Assembly (NCBI GenBank): GCA_963836905.1
Contig: CAWIKY010000006.1
Location: 434,001 to 498,000 of the forward strand
DNA: 64,000 nucleotides
Direction of reading: 5' to 3'
Source: CAWIKY01 sp963836905
GTDB taxonomy: Bacteria; Pseudomonadota; Alphaproteobacteria; Caulobacterales; Hyphomonadaceae
The first letter of the stretch is position 1. Every line of letters begins with the position of its first letter. Below, one piece after another: positions 53,701 through 62,731 of the stretch. The notes under the pieces are model-generated. The model was not told the origin of the DNA. It was given only the letters and a program-made list of their open reading frames with translations, and did not search any database. Both the position numbers and the translations under genes were made by a program.

Positions 53701-55267
53701 AGAGCGGGCGGTATTTACCCGACAGAACGGCAGGCGGCGCATCGTCGCCCATTGATCCGATGGCTTCCTTGCCGTCCTCAACCATAGGCGAGAGGATCAG
53801 TTCGAGGTCTTCCATCGTAAATCCAGCGGCTGCCTGACGGCGCAGCAATTCCTCGGTGTCATAGGTGGCAGGCTCTGGTCCGGGCCCGATGACGGGTTCC
53901 AGTTCGCGGACGTTTTCCAGCCAGTCGAGATAGGGGTTCGCCTCCGCCAGCTTGTCGATGATGGCGTTGTGCTCAAAGAACTCACCGGTTTCGAGATTGG
54001 CGGCGATCATGCCGCCCGGGCGGACCCGGCCCTTGCGCAGGATCGTCGTCTCGTCGATCGGACACATGCCGGCCTCGGACCCGACGGCCAGTATGTTGTT
54101 GTTGGTCAAGGCATAGCGCATGGGACGCAGACCGTTGCGGTCGAGCCCTGCAATCGCCCACTTGCCGTCAAAGGCGGCTATTGCGGCCGGTCCGTCCCAG
54201 GGTTCCATCACGGCGTTGCAATAGGCATAAAGTGCAGCATGCTCGGGCGGCATCACGCTGTCGCGCTTGGACCAGGCCTCAGGCATCAGCAATGCCTTCA
54301 CCATGGGCGCGGACCGGCCGGATTTCACGAGTATCTCAAAGACGGCATCCAGCGCCGCGCTGTCGGACGAGCCACCCGCGATCACCGGCTTGAGGTCTTC
54401 GCCATATTCGCCGAAGGCATCCGCCACCATGCGGATTTCATGGCTCTTCATCCAGTTGGCATTGCCGCGCAGCGTGTTGATCTCGCCGTTATGGGCCAGC
54501 ATGCGGAAGGGCTGAGCCAGCCACCATTGCGGAAACGTATTGGTCGAATAGCGCTGATGATAGATCGCGATGGCTGAGGTGAACCGCTCATCTTTCAGGT
54601 CCGGATAGAAGGCGTCGATGTCCTGCGCGAGAAACATGCCCTTGTAGATCAGCGTGCGCTGCGACAGCGAGCAGATGTAGAAATCCGGAATGAAGGCTTC
54701 GCGCGCCCGCTTTTCGATCCGGCGACGGCAGACATAGAGAATGCGCTCAAGCTCGTCATCGGGCCGGCCGAGGGCATCCCAGAACAGTATCTGTTCGATT
54801 TCCGGGCGCGTATCGTTGGCCTTGCGCCCGATCACCGTCGGGTCGATCGGTGGTTGGCGCCAGCCATAGATAAGGAAGCCGAATTTCAGGATTTCGGTTT
54901 CGACGATGGTCCGCGCGGTTTCCTGCGCGCCAAGATCGGTTCGCGGCAGGAAGACCTGCCCGACACACACCGGCGCCTCGCCCGGCGTATGCCCCGTGCG
55001 TGCAATCTGCGCCTTGAAGAAGTCCTGCGGAACGTCGACGCGAATGCCCGCCCCGTCGCCGGTCTTGCCGTCCGCATCCGTGGCGCCGCGGTGCCAGACG
55101 GCCTTGAGCGCCTTCACGCCCATCTCGACCACATCGCGTCGGGGCTGTCCGTCGAGTGCGGCAACCAGCCCGACGCCGCAGGCATCATGCTCGTCCTCCG
55201 GGTTGTAGGCATGGCCGTCGATGAGACGCTGGCGGTTTGCGAGATAGGAAGCGATCGTATCGGTCAT
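50753..55267 (-). CDS. gltB: Glutamate synthase (NADPH) large subunit
   Basis: 1504 residues, a full-length alpha subunit. The N-terminal glutaminase nucleophile Cys is in DEHDACGVGLVAAL behind a short propeptide. The synthase barrel has SPQTSIKFAGLPWEMGLTE, the 3Fe-4S cluster Cys region CIMVRQCHSNTCPVGVCTQD, and the C-terminal beta-helix GCGSNGCEYMTGG, LGHVGDNFGAGMTGG. With GltD it makes two glutamate from glutamine and 2-oxoglutarate. Its start overlaps the end of a GFA gene, which lies between gltD and gltB. Confidence 0.98.
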   Translation of the reverse strand: MTDTIASYLANRQRLIDGHAYNPEDEHDACGVGLVAALDGQPRRDVVEMGVKALKAVWHRGATDADGKTGDGAGIRVDVPQDFFKAQIARTGHTPGEAPVCVGQVFLPRTDLGAQETARTIVETEILKFGFLIYGWRQPPIDPTVIGRKANDTRPEIEQILFWDALGRPDDELERILYVCRRRIEKRAREAFIPDFYICSLSQRTLIYKGMFLAQDIDAFYPDLKDERFTSAIAIYHQRYSTNTFPQWWLAQPFRMLAHNGEINTLRGNANWMKSHEIRMVADAFGEYGEDLKPVIAGGSSDSAALDAVFEILVKSGRSAPMVKALLMPEAWSKRDSVMPPEHAALYAYCNAVMEPWDGPAAIAAFDGKWAIAGLDRNGLRPMRYALTNNNILAVGSEAGMCPIDETTILRKGRVRPGGMIAANLETGEFFEHNAIIDKLAEANPYLDWLENVRELEPVIGPGPEPATYDTEELLRRQAAAGFTMEDLELILSPMVEDGKEAIGSMGDDAPPAVLSGKYRPLSHFFRQNFSQVTNPPIDPLREDRVMSLKTRFKNLGNILVTDAAQTDVFVLESPVLTTGMYERMLGLLDARLAVLDCTFDPPQASEPAGQALKQALDRLTAEAEDAVRSGHEHIILTDEHQSATKTACPMILAAGAVHSHLVKQGLRSFCSITVRSAECLDTHYFAVLIGVGATCVNAYLAQECLADRHRRGLFGDRSLGDCVLSYKQSVDAGLLKILSKMGISVLSSYRGGYNFEALGLSRALVAEYFPGMTSRISGIGLPGLEKKAVELHETAFDEQVVSLPIGGFYRLRRAGEQHALDGGLIHQLQAACDTNSYSKFKLYSKALSKRPPVQLRNLMDFKPGGKPVPLEDVQSINEIRKRFLTPGMSLGALSPEAHGTLNIAMNRIGAKSVSGEGGEDRARYLPLPNGDNPNSAVKQIASGRFGVTAEYLNQCREIEIKVAQGAKPGEGGQLPGFKVTDLIAKFRNATPGVTLISPPPHHDIYSIEDLAQLIYDLKQINPIARVCVKLVARTGVGTIAAGVAKAKADVILIAGNVGGTGASPQTSIKFAGLPWEMGLTEAHQVLSLNNLRDQVTLRTDGGLRTGRDIVMAAMLGAEEYGIGTASLVAMGCIMVRQCHSNTCPVGVCTQDEALRAKFTGSPEKVVNLMSFIAEEVREILAELGFRSLDEVIGRTDLLAQVSRGAAHLDDLDLNPLLVKVDPAKPIVYRPDHRNEVVETLDHQILRDARPFFERGEKMQLSYGIRNTQRAIGARCSSEIVRRFGIDALPAHRLWLSLRGSAGQSLGAFAVKGLTLEVTGDANDYVGKGLSGATIILKPTRQVEMNAAQNTIIGNTCLYGATSGQLYASGQAAERFAVRNSGADAVIEGCGSNGCEYMTGGRVAILGHVGDNFGAGMTGGMAFVYDPDARFEARVNPDSLTWNRLGSAHWETQLREMIEAHAKLTGSRRALEILDQWGEEKAHFWQVVPYEQTSRLEMPLVDVA

Positions 55268-55683
55268 GGCGACGTGCCCTGTATGCGTTCGAGGAATTGC
55301 GCGCCGGTCAGACGCGGTGCGTCATCGGCGAAATCGTAATAGGCGGGCTTCTCATCGACGAAGATGTGCTCGGTGAGCGTGGTACTGTCCGGCAGATCAA
55401 GGCAGCCGACGAAGATGAAATACTGGCCCGGGTCCGCCTTCAGTCGATAGAAGAGGCTGGTGCCGCATGTCCCGCAAAAGCCGCGCTCGGCCCAGTCTGA
55501 GCTGGCATACCAGGTCAGGGTCTGATCCGACCGGAACGTGACGCTGTCAGCTTCCAGCGCGAAGCCCGGCCCGCCGCTCCAGCGCTGGCACATTTTGCAA
55601 TGGCAAACGCCGAACTCGGGCGCATCGCCAAGGTCCGCTTCGAAAGAGACGCCCTTACAGAGGCATTGTGCGCTGGTTTTCAC
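55264..55683 (-). CDS. GFA/CENP-V fold zinc protein
   Basis: 139 residues with the family Cys motifs: QCLCKGVSFEA, GVCHCKMCQRWSG and GFCGTCGTSLFY, which bind two zinc ions. Relatives were named glutathione-dependent formaldehyde-activating enzymes, though catalysis is disputed. It overlaps gltD at its start and gltB at its end by four bases each, so it is embedded in the glutamate synthase operon. Its link to nitrogen metabolism is unknown. Confidence 0.92.
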   Translation of the reverse strand: MKTSAQCLCKGVSFEADLGDAPEFGVCHCKMCQRWSGGPGFALEADSVTFRSDQTLTWYASSDWAERGFCGTCGTSLFYRLKADPGQYFIFVGCLDLPDSTTLTEHIFVDEKPAYYDFADDAPRLTGAQFLERIQGTSP

Positions 55684-57137
55684 TTTGCGGTCGCCATCAC
55701 GGGTTCGGCGCGGGCCATGGCGCGTTCCTTCAGCCAGAGGTGAATGGCGTCTGCCGCATCGCGTCCGTCCTTGATCGCCCAGACCACCAGCGAGGCCCCG
55801 CGAACGATGTCTCCGGCAGCAAAGACACCGTCAATGCTCGTCATCATCGAGCGGAAATCGACCCGCACAGCGCCCCAACGGTTCACGCGAAGCGTGCTCT
55901 CGTCGAACTGGACAGGCAGGTCTTCGGGGTCGAAGCCAAGCGCCTTGATGACGAGATCGGCCTCTATATCGAAGTCGGATCCCTCCACCTCTTCAGGAGC
56001 CTGTCGCCCCGTCGCATCCGGCAGACCGAGCCGCATCCGGGCCGCGCGGACCTTCGTGACCTGTCCGTCCCGTTCGAGCACTGCTTTGGGGGCTGCAAGC
56101 CATTCGAAATGCACGCCCTCTTCCTCTGCGTTGGCAACTTCCTGCTGCGAGCCCGGCATGTTCTCGCGGTTACGCCGGTAAAGGCAGGTGACGGAGGCCG
56201 CATCCTGCCGGATCGCGGTACGCACGCAGTCCATTGCCGTGTCGCCGCCGCCGATGACCACGACGCGCTTGCCCGCAGCGTAATGCGCGGGATGTCCGGC
56301 CTCATCCAGACCCTCATGAAAATCGGCACGGTTGGAGGCGGTCAGATATTCCAGCGCGGGAATGACACCGTTCGATCCGCTGCCCGGTGCACTCAGTTCG
56401 CGCGCCTTGTAGACGCCGTTTCCGAGAAGCACGGCGTCATGGCGTGCCCGAAGCTCCGTCAGCGTCACGTCGGTGCCGACATTGCAGTTCAGAACAAACT
56501 CCACACCGCCCTCGATCAGGCGCTCGGTCCGGCGCTCGACGATATCCTTTTCGAGTTTGAAGCCCGGAATGCCGTAGATGAGCAGCCCGCCTGCACGGTC
56601 GTGACGGTCATAGACGGTCACCTTGTAGCCCTTCAGACGCAGTTGTTCGGCGGCCGCCAGACCGGCAGGCCCTGCGCCAACGACACCAACCGACTGGTCC
56701 CGTTCGCGCGGCGGGCGGATCGGCGCGACCCAGCCTTCTTCCCAGGCTGTGTCGGTGATATATTTTTCGACCGCGCCAATGGTCACCGTGCCATGACCCG
56801 ACTGCTCGATGACGCAATTGCCTTCGCAAAGCCGGTCCTGTGGGCAAATCCGGCCGCAAATCTCCGGCATGTTGTTGGTGGCGGATGAGACCCGGTAGGC
56901 TTCTTCCAGGCGTCCCTCGGCGGTCAGCATCAACCAATCGGGAATGTTGTTTCCGAGCGGGCAGTGCTGCTGACAGAACGGCACACCGCATTGCGAACAT
57001 CGCGAGGATTGCTCGGCGGCTTTCTCGGCGATGAAGTCCGCATAAATTTCGTGAAAATCCTCGCGCCGCTCGTCGGCGGCGCGCTTTGGCGGCGCGTCTT
57101 TTTCAAGCGCGGTGAATTTCAGCATGCGTGTTGCCAA
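55680..57137 (-). CDS. gltD: Glutamate synthase (NADPH) small subunit
   Basis: About 485 residues. N-terminal 4Fe-4S region CSQCGVPFCQQHCPLGNNIP and CGRICPQDRLCEGNCV, then two Rossmann domains: VGVVGAGPAGLAAAEQLRLK for FAD and VVVIGGGDTAMDCVRTAIRQ for NADPH. C-terminal GVFAAGDIVRGASLVVWAIK is the family ending. A TTG start behind GGGAGA gives (M)ATRMLKFTALEK, the usual alphaproteobacterial N-terminus; ATG at 57125 is the alternative. First gene of gltD-gfa-gltB. Confidence 0.97.
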   Translation of the reverse strand: MATRMLKFTALEKDAPPKRAADERREDFHEIYADFIAEKAAEQSSRCSQCGVPFCQQHCPLGNNIPDWLMLTAEGRLEEAYRVSSATNNMPEICGRICPQDRLCEGNCVIEQSGHGTVTIGAVEKYITDTAWEEGWVAPIRPPRERDQSVGVVGAGPAGLAAAEQLRLKGYKVTVYDRHDRAGGLLIYGIPGFKLEKDIVERRTERLIEGGVEFVLNCNVGTDVTLTELRARHDAVLLGNGVYKARELSAPGSGSNGVIPALEYLTASNRADFHEGLDEAGHPAHYAAGKRVVVIGGGDTAMDCVRTAIRQDAASVTCLYRRNRENMPGSQQEVANAEEEGVHFEWLAAPKAVLERDGQVTKVRAARMRLGLPDATGRQAPEEVEGSDFDIEADLVIKALGFDPEDLPVQFDESTLRVNRWGAVRVDFRSMMTSIDGVFAAGDIVRGASLVVWAIKDGRDAADAIHLWLKERAMARAEPVMATAK

Positions 57138-57204
57138 GTGATTTCTCCCGTTTGAGAGCCAGATAGCCCGAATTTCACCAGACGGCAAGAGAAAGGTCAT
57201 TTAT

Positions 57205-57241
57205 GTGTATCGGAACGAGACTATTATAGTCACCAATACAC
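57205..57241 (-). promoter_or_regulatory. Nested inverted repeats upstream of gltD
   Basis: GACTATTATAGTC (57219-57231) is a perfect 6-bp-arm palindrome, enclosed by GTGTAT (57205) and ATACAC (57236). The centre, read leftward as GACTATAATAGTC, also resembles a -10 box (TATAAT). Its place 70-100 bases before gltD suggests an operator overlapping the promoter, perhaps for nitrogen control. No factor is named from sequence. Confidence 0.4.
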
Positions 57242-57387
57242 GGTCGCGTAACCGCACATCCTGAAGCGCTCAGATAGAATAATATCATATCGATATATTT
57301 ATGGAATTCGTACTTTCGAAACAGGTTCATCGGCTAGATAGCCTTTCACCGAACGCTTCGCGTTCATGATGCCGGACCTTGCCTGCC

Positions 57388-58231
57388 ATGTCGCTTCTTC
57401 AACTTGCCCTTCTGGCTCTGGTGCAGGGTCTGACCGAATGGCTTCCGATCTCCTCGTCTGCGCATCTCATCCTGCTGCCGCAGGTGCTGGGGACGGCTGA
57501 TCAGGGCGTTCTGATCGATGCCATGGCGCATCTGGGAACCCTGTTTGCCATGCTGCTCTATTTTCGCGCCGATATCGGGCGGGCCATCACGGGCGGGGTT
57601 GAATTGCTTGCCGCACCGGTGCGCAAGACAAACACGCCGCTCGGCCCGAACGCGAAACTCGCATTGTTCATTCTTATCGCGACGCCGCCGGGGCTCGCCG
57701 CAGGCGTGGCCTATCAGATGTTGGATCTTGGAGCCTCGATGCGCAGCATTTACGTGATCGCCGCGGCAACGATCGTCTTCGGCGCGCTCCTCTGGTGGTC
57801 CGATGCCGGCGGCGACGGAACCCGCAAGGATACCGACATGACCTGGAAAGATGCGCTTCTGGTGGGCCTCTCCCAGGCCGTTGCCTTCATTCCCGGCACC
57901 AGCCGGTCGGGCATAACCATGACAGCGATGCGGTTCCTGAATTTCGAGCGGACGGAATCTGCCCGCTTTGCCATGCTGATCGGCGCGCCGCTTCTGGCGG
58001 CGGCTGGCGGTTATGCGTTTCTGGAACTGGCCATGGGTGAGGGCGGCAGCGCGACGCTGGGGGAGGGGGCGATCGTCGCCGTCTTGTCCTTTGTCAGCGC
58101 CTATGCCTCGATTGCGCTACTTGATGGCGCTGGTGTCCCGCATGAGCTTCCTGCCGTTCGTGCTCTACCGGTTCGCGCTCGGCTTCGCCCTGCTGCTCGC
58201 CTCACCGCTCGCGCTGGGCTGGCTGGGGTAG
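57388..58231 (+). pseudogene. uppP: Undecaprenyl-diphosphatase with one-base frame break
   Basis: Recycles the undecaprenyl carrier for peptidoglycan and O-antigen. The product starts MSLLQLALLALVQGLTEWLP, then ISSSAHLILLP, and keeps the second catalytic motif FIPGTSRSGITMTAMRF. At 58121 an extra T (CTACTTGATGG for CTACTGATGG) breaks the frame inside the last helices; without it the protein ends IALLMALVSRMSFLPFVLYR, FALGFALLLASPLALGWLG, about 280 residues and normal. As broken, the frame runs into unrelated sequence. An error in the sequence is likely because the function is usually essential. Confidence 0.9.
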
Positions 58232-58240
58232 GGGCCCCGC

Positions 58241-59245
58241 CTAACTCGCCTTGCGCGTTTCGTGGAACTCTCCCTGTGCGCGGTAGCGCCAGAGATAGGT
58301 CGGCACCACGGACTCAATGCTCTCTAGCTTCGTGACACCCAGATCTGCCAGCGTGCCGATGCCCGCGTCCCCGCTGATGCCGGTGATGTTGTCAGTCCGC
58401 AGCATCTCGACCTGACCGGACGTGATCGGCGCGTTGAAGAACGGAATGAGCTTGAAGACGAACTCCAGCGTGATGCCCATCGGCTTGGCGATGGCAAATG
58501 GCAGGGGTAGCAGAACACGGCCGCGGTCGATTTCCTTCAGGATGAACGTCAGCAACTCCCTGAATGTGTAGGTGCCCGGCCCGCCAAGCTCGAACGTCCG
58601 TCCGCGCGCGCTGTCCAGTCTGATCGCGGCCACTACCGCGTCTGCCACATCGCCGACATAGACGGGCTGAAATTTCGTCTTGCCGCCGCCAATGGCAGGC
58701 AGAGCGGGCGAGGTGCGCGTCATCTGGGCGAAGCGGTTGAAGAACTCGTCTTCCGGTCCGAATACGATGCTCGGGCGCAGGATGACAGCCCCGGGAATGG
58801 CCTCCCGGGCGGCTTTCTCGGCTTCGGCCTTGGTACGTGAATAGTCGGCTTCGCTGGTCTCGTCTGCACCGATGGCGGACATCTGGATAAATGTGTTGAT
58901 GCCTGCCTCTGCGGCCAGCTCCGCCACGTTCTTCGCGCCCAGGCCTTGCGTGCCGTCAAAGGTCTGGCGACCGCTCTCCTGCAGAATGCCAACGAGATTG
59001 ACCACGCCGTCGGCGCCTTCAAGCGCGCGCTCTATGGAGGGCCGGTTGCGAACATTGGCCTGGACGATCTGGACCTGTCCGACATCGCCAGCAAGACGCA
59101 CCTCACCGGCGACATGCGGATTGCGAACAGCCACGCGCACCCGATAGCCTGCCCGGCACAGCGCACGCACCACATAGCGGCCAACAAAGCCGGAGCCGCC
59201 GAAAACCGTAATCAATCCGCCTGCGGGGACCATGTCCGTCACCAA
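58241..59245 (-). CDS. NDUFA9-like NAD(P)-binding protein (atypical SDR)
   Basis: 334 residues: LITVFGGSGFVGRYVVRALC (Rossmann), QANVRNRPSIERALEGADGV, VVNLVGILQESGRQTFDGTQ, FIQMSAIGADETSEADYSRT, ILRPSIVFGPEDEFFNRFAQ. This is the family of mitochondrial complex I accessory subunit NDUFA9 and its alphaproteobacterial homologues, often found next to uppP as here. Alternative start at 59233. Exact bacterial role, in complex I or elsewhere, is unresolved. Confidence 0.9.
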   Translation of the reverse strand: MVTDMVPAGGLITVFGGSGFVGRYVVRALCRAGYRVRVAVRNPHVAGEVRLAGDVGQVQIVQANVRNRPSIERALEGADGVVNLVGILQESGRQTFDGTQGLGAKNVAELAAEAGINTFIQMSAIGADETSEADYSRTKAEAEKAAREAIPGAVILRPSIVFGPEDEFFNRFAQMTRTSPALPAIGGGKTKFQPVYVGDVADAVVAAIRLDSARGRTFELGGPGTYTFRELLTFILKEIDRGRVLLPLPFAIAKPMGITLEFVFKLIPFFNAPITSGQVEMLRTDNITGISGDAGIGTLADLGVTKLESIESVVPTYLWRYRAQGEFHETRKAS

Positions 59246-59355
59246 TTCTGCTTTTGCCTATCGTCGTGCAGGCGATAGACCAAAATTTGGATTGTCTGTC
59301 CATGCGGTGTAGTGGCGACAGCTCAAACCATTGCGCCGAAGGTCCAGAGACAGAC

Positions 59356-59997
59356 ATGACGACAATCAAGATCTGCGGACTGACCCGGGCAGGCGATGTG
59401 GCCGAGGCGATCTCGACGGGCGCGCAATGGCTGGGTTTCGTGCATTTTGCCAAGAGCCCACGCCATCGTGACCTGCGCCAGATATGGGGCTTGGCGGAAG
59501 AAGCGCGCCGGATGTCTGTCCGCATACGCTGCGCCGTTCTGCTGGTTGATCCGGACGATGAGATGGTGGGGCAGGTGCTGGCGCGGGTGCGCCCGGCGGC
59601 CATCCAGCTTCACGGCAGCGAAACGGCTGAACGTGTTGCGCAGGTAAAGGCCATGGCGGGAAAGTGCGAGGTCTGGAAAGCCCTGCCGGTCTCAACCGCC
59701 GAAGATTTGGCGGTGGCCAACACCTACAAAGCTGCCGACCGGTTCCTGTTCGATGCCAGACCGCCGAAAGATGCAGACCGTCCCGGCGGCAATGGCGAGC
59801 CCTTCGACTGGACGCTTCTGAAGAATTTCCGGATCGAGCAGCCCTGGTTTCTGGCAGGTGGTCTGACGCCGGAAAATGTCCGCGAGGCCATACGCACGTC
59901 CGGCGCTAAAGCGGTGGATGTCTCCACGGGTGTGGAAAGCTTCCCCGGAGTGAAAGACCCGCTCAAACTGCGGCGTTTCGCAACGGCAGCGCGCTAA
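59356..59997 (+). CDS. trpF: Phosphoribosylanthranilate isomerase
   Basis: Third step of tryptophan synthesis from anthranilate. 213 residues from MTTIKICGLTRAGDVAEAIS, with the catalytic Cys in KICGL, then FVHFAKSPRHRDL, AIQLHGSETAERV, FLFDARPPKDA and LAGGLTPENVREAIRTSGAK, VDVSTGVES. First gene of a trpF-B-(insert)-A cluster. Confidence 0.96.
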   Translation: MTTIKICGLTRAGDVAEAISTGAQWLGFVHFAKSPRHRDLRQIWGLAEEARRMSVRIRCAVLLVDPDDEMVGQVLARVRPAAIQLHGSETAERVAQVKAMAGKCEVWKALPVSTAEDLAVANTYKAADRFLFDARPPKDADRPGGNGEPFDWTLLKNFRIEQPWFLAGGLTPENVREAIRTSGAKAVDVSTGVESFPGVKDPLKLRRFATAAR

Positions 59998-60078
59998 GGC
60001 GGCTTTGCCGCTGCCAACACCCTTGCGCGCGCGGCAAAGTTTCGCCAGTCATGCGGGCTTACCAGAAGGACCGTACAG

Positions 60079-61300
60079 ATGGCCGATGGAACACTGAAAA
60101 ACACCTGGGATCGCTGGCCCGACGAAGCCGGTCGTTTCGGCACGTACGGCGGACGCTATGTCGCCGAAACGCTGATGCCTCTCGTGCTCGATCTTGAAGC
60201 CGAATACCGCCGGGCGCAGAAAGACCCCGCCTTTGCGGCAGAGATGGATGACCTCTGGACGCATTATGTGGGCCGCCCGTCGCCGCTTTATTTCGCCGAA
60301 CGCCTGACCGACCATTTCGGCGGAGCGAAAATCTATCTCAAGCGCGATGAGCTGAACTTCACCGGCGCGCACAAGATCAACAATTGTCTCGGACAGGTGC
60401 TGCTCGCGCGGCGCATGGGCAAGACGCGCATCATCGCGGAAACAGGTGCGGGCCAGCATGGCGTCGCAACGGCCACGATCTGCGCGCGTTTCGGCTTGCC
60501 ATGCGTCGTCTTCATGGGCGCAACGGACGTCGAGCGGCAAAAACCGAACGTCTTCCGCATGAAGCTTCTGGGAGCCGAAATCGTGCCGGTTACATCCGGC
60601 ACCGGGCACGCTGAAGGATGCGATGAACGAGGCGCTGCGCGACTGGGTAACGAACGTTTCTGACACTTTCTATTGCATCGGCACGGCGGCCGGTCCGCAC
60701 CCGTATCCGGAACTCGTGCGCGACTTCCAGTCCGTCATCGGCCGCGAAGCGCGTGCGCAGATCCTAGAGCGTGAGGGGCGGCTTCCGGATGCGGTCATGG
60801 CGTGTATCGGTGGCGGCTCGAACGCGATCGGCCTCTTCCATCCGTTCATCGAAGATGAGGGCGTGCGACTGATCGGCGTCGAGGCTTCGGGTCACGGCCT
60901 GAATAGCGGCCAGCACGCGGCAGCGCTTAGCGGCGGCACCCCCGGCATTCTGCATGGCAACCGGACCTATCTTCTGCAGGATGATGACGGCCAGATTACC
61001 GATGCGCATTCGATCTCGGCAGGGCTGGACTATCCCGGTATCGGGCCGGAGCATGCCTTCCTGAAAGAGACCGGACGCGCCGAATATCTCACCTGCACGG
61101 ATGATGAGGCGCTGGACGCTTTCCAGCTTTGCACGCGTCTTGAGGGCATCATTCCGGCGCTGGAACCGGCCCATGCCGTTGCAAGGCTGGGCGAGGTGGC
61201 AAATGACCTCGGCAAGGACGGGCTCCTGATCCTCAATATGTGCGGACGGGGCGACAAGGACGTCTTCTCCGTCGCCGCAGCATTAGGGGTTGAGGTATAA
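60079..61300 (+). pseudogene. trpB: Tryptophan synthase beta subunit with one-base frame break
   Basis: Joins indole and serine with PLP. The first frame gives GRFGTYGGRYVAETLMPLVL, KRDELNFTGAHKINNCLGQV (PLP Lys in HKxN), ETGAGQHGVATATICARF. At 60604-60606 an extra G (ACCGGGCACG for ACCGGCACG) breaks the frame; without it [20 protein letters not shown] continues to ACIGGGSNAIGLFHPFIEDE, SGLDYPGIGPEHAFLKETGR and LLILNMCGRGDKD. Corrected length is about 406 residues, normal. Likely sequence error or recent mutation. Confidence 0.92.
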
Positions 61301-61501
61301 AGGACGTGTTTGTTCGCTGACAGGCGTGCTGTCGTCGAGACGCATCCATAACCCGCATGGCGCACCGTCGAAGCTTGCCGGTTTTGCGCAGCAAAGGCCA
61401 GTATCCAGAGGTTCCAGGCTTACCGGTCTCCGGTCTTCGCAAGCGAAACCGGGACGCCCGCTCAAGCCTCACGAATGTTGGGCGCGACGCGCCCGCAGAA
61501 C

Positions 61502-62498
61502 TCAGGCCTTCAGGGCAAGCGTATACTTCATCGGGAAGTGGTCAGACCCGCAGGGCAGGCCGACGCTCTATCTCCACCACACTGAAATGGCTGCTCGCGA
61601 AGACATGGTCGAGTGGCCATCGGGTGATCGGGTTCGTTGCGCCGATAGGAGTTGAAGACAGCCGCCGCCCGCGTTTGGGATCGCGCAGGCCCGACACCTT
61701 CTGAAAACCGCGTATCGCTGGTGACCAGCCGACCTCGTTGAGATCGCCCATCACAAGCACGGGGCAGGCCTGATCGCGCGCATCCTTGCCGACAATGATA
61801 AGCTCGTCATCGAGGTCTTCGACGTCGTCTTCCGGTCGCGGCGGGCGCGGATGAATCGCATACAGGCGAAGTCTGCAGTCATCCGGGCAATCGAAGATTG
61901 ATGAAGAGTGAGGGGATATGGTCCTGACACAGATACTTCACGTCTACGGTCTCGATAGGGTGGCGTGAATAGAACAGCATCCCGTTATGATCCTCGAGCG
62001 GTAGGCAGATGTGTGTGCGGATAGGTCGTTCGATAGCGGACCGAGCGCGTCTGCCCATGCCTGATTGGTCTCGCTCAGAAGGACGATGTCTGCATCGGCT
62101 TCCCGGATGCAGTTCAGCGCCGCCTGTACTTCGTATTCTGCTTCGAGCACGTTGAGAAGCAGGATAGACAATCTGCGGTCGCCGTTGCTGCAGGGCGAGT
62201 CCGGCAATTCCTTCGTGCCGACCGGAAAATAGGGATGGATTTCGACGAGGCACCAGACGCAGCCAATGTCGAGCACGATCAGGAAACCTGCCGCAAAGAG
62301 ATGCGGTACGCCCCAGACCGCAAGATGGATATCAGCACCCAGCACGATCAGCAGGATGATCGTCTGCTGGCGGCCATACATCCAGATCCGGGTCCACCAG
62401 GCCTTGAACGGAAAATAAGGCGCCAGAATGCCGAAGATGAGCAGAATGCCGGCTAGATAGAACAGGAACTGACCCGTTTGCGCGAGGACTGGGATCAT
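61502..62498 (-). pseudogene. Endonuclease/exonuclease/phosphatase family membrane protein with three frame breaks
   Basis: The first frame has three hydrophobic N-terminal helices (FLFYLAGILLIFGILAPYFP; TIILLIVLGADIHLAVWGVP; LFAAGFLIVLDIGCVWCLVE) and begins the nuclease domain (LSILLLNVLEAEYEVQAALN; DIVLLSETNQAWADAL). Breaks near 62028-62036, at 61885-61887 (extra C on the coding strand) and at 61559-61562 (extra base) lead through DHNGMLFYSRHPIE, then VMGDLNEVGWSP, PLDHVFASSHFSV and finally GSDHFPMKYTLALKA. All EEP motifs (E, D-x-N, SDH) are recovered, total about 332 residues. Decay or poor consensus; part of the insert between trpB and trpA. Confidence 0.8.
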
Positions 62499-62530
62499 GG
62501 CAAACCAACTTCTTCAGGCGGGTGTCGTTC

Positions 62531-62716
62531 CGTGGAGTGTTCCACGACGTGTTCCCGGACGAGAGGTGTTACAATCGCCAGAAGCGTTGTAACACAGGTT
62601 TGTGTCAGTGTGTTTTCGATTGAATGGCTGGGAACGAACAATTTAGCCTCTGAATCAACCGGAAATGATTGATTCTTATAGAACAACCGTTTTCGATTGA
62701 TTGGTTTAAATCAATC
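62531..62716 (+). promoter_or_regulatory. Palindrome-rich control region of the SatD-like operon
   Basis: Three inverted repeats in under 200 bases: CGTGGA-gtgt-TCCACG (62531-62546); TGTTACAA and TTGTAACA separated by 12 bases (62567-62594); GATTGATT-ggttta-AATCAATC (62695-62716). The motif TTGATTGA recurs at about 62668, 62697 and 62725, the last touching the start codon. The stretch is AT-rich relative to the window. It lies between divergent genes and is a strong candidate for operators, possibly of the HTH protein encoded in the operon. Confidence 0.55.
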
Positions 62717-62731
62717 TTGTATGGTTGATTG

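Noticed and set aside
51392..53755. 787-codon frame antisense to gltB
   Set aside because: Shadow of gltB with no recognisable domain.
61301..61501. Gene between trpB and the EEP gene
   Set aside because: Frames here are short and follow neither gene's codon pattern; the two genes are convergent and the gap looks non-coding.
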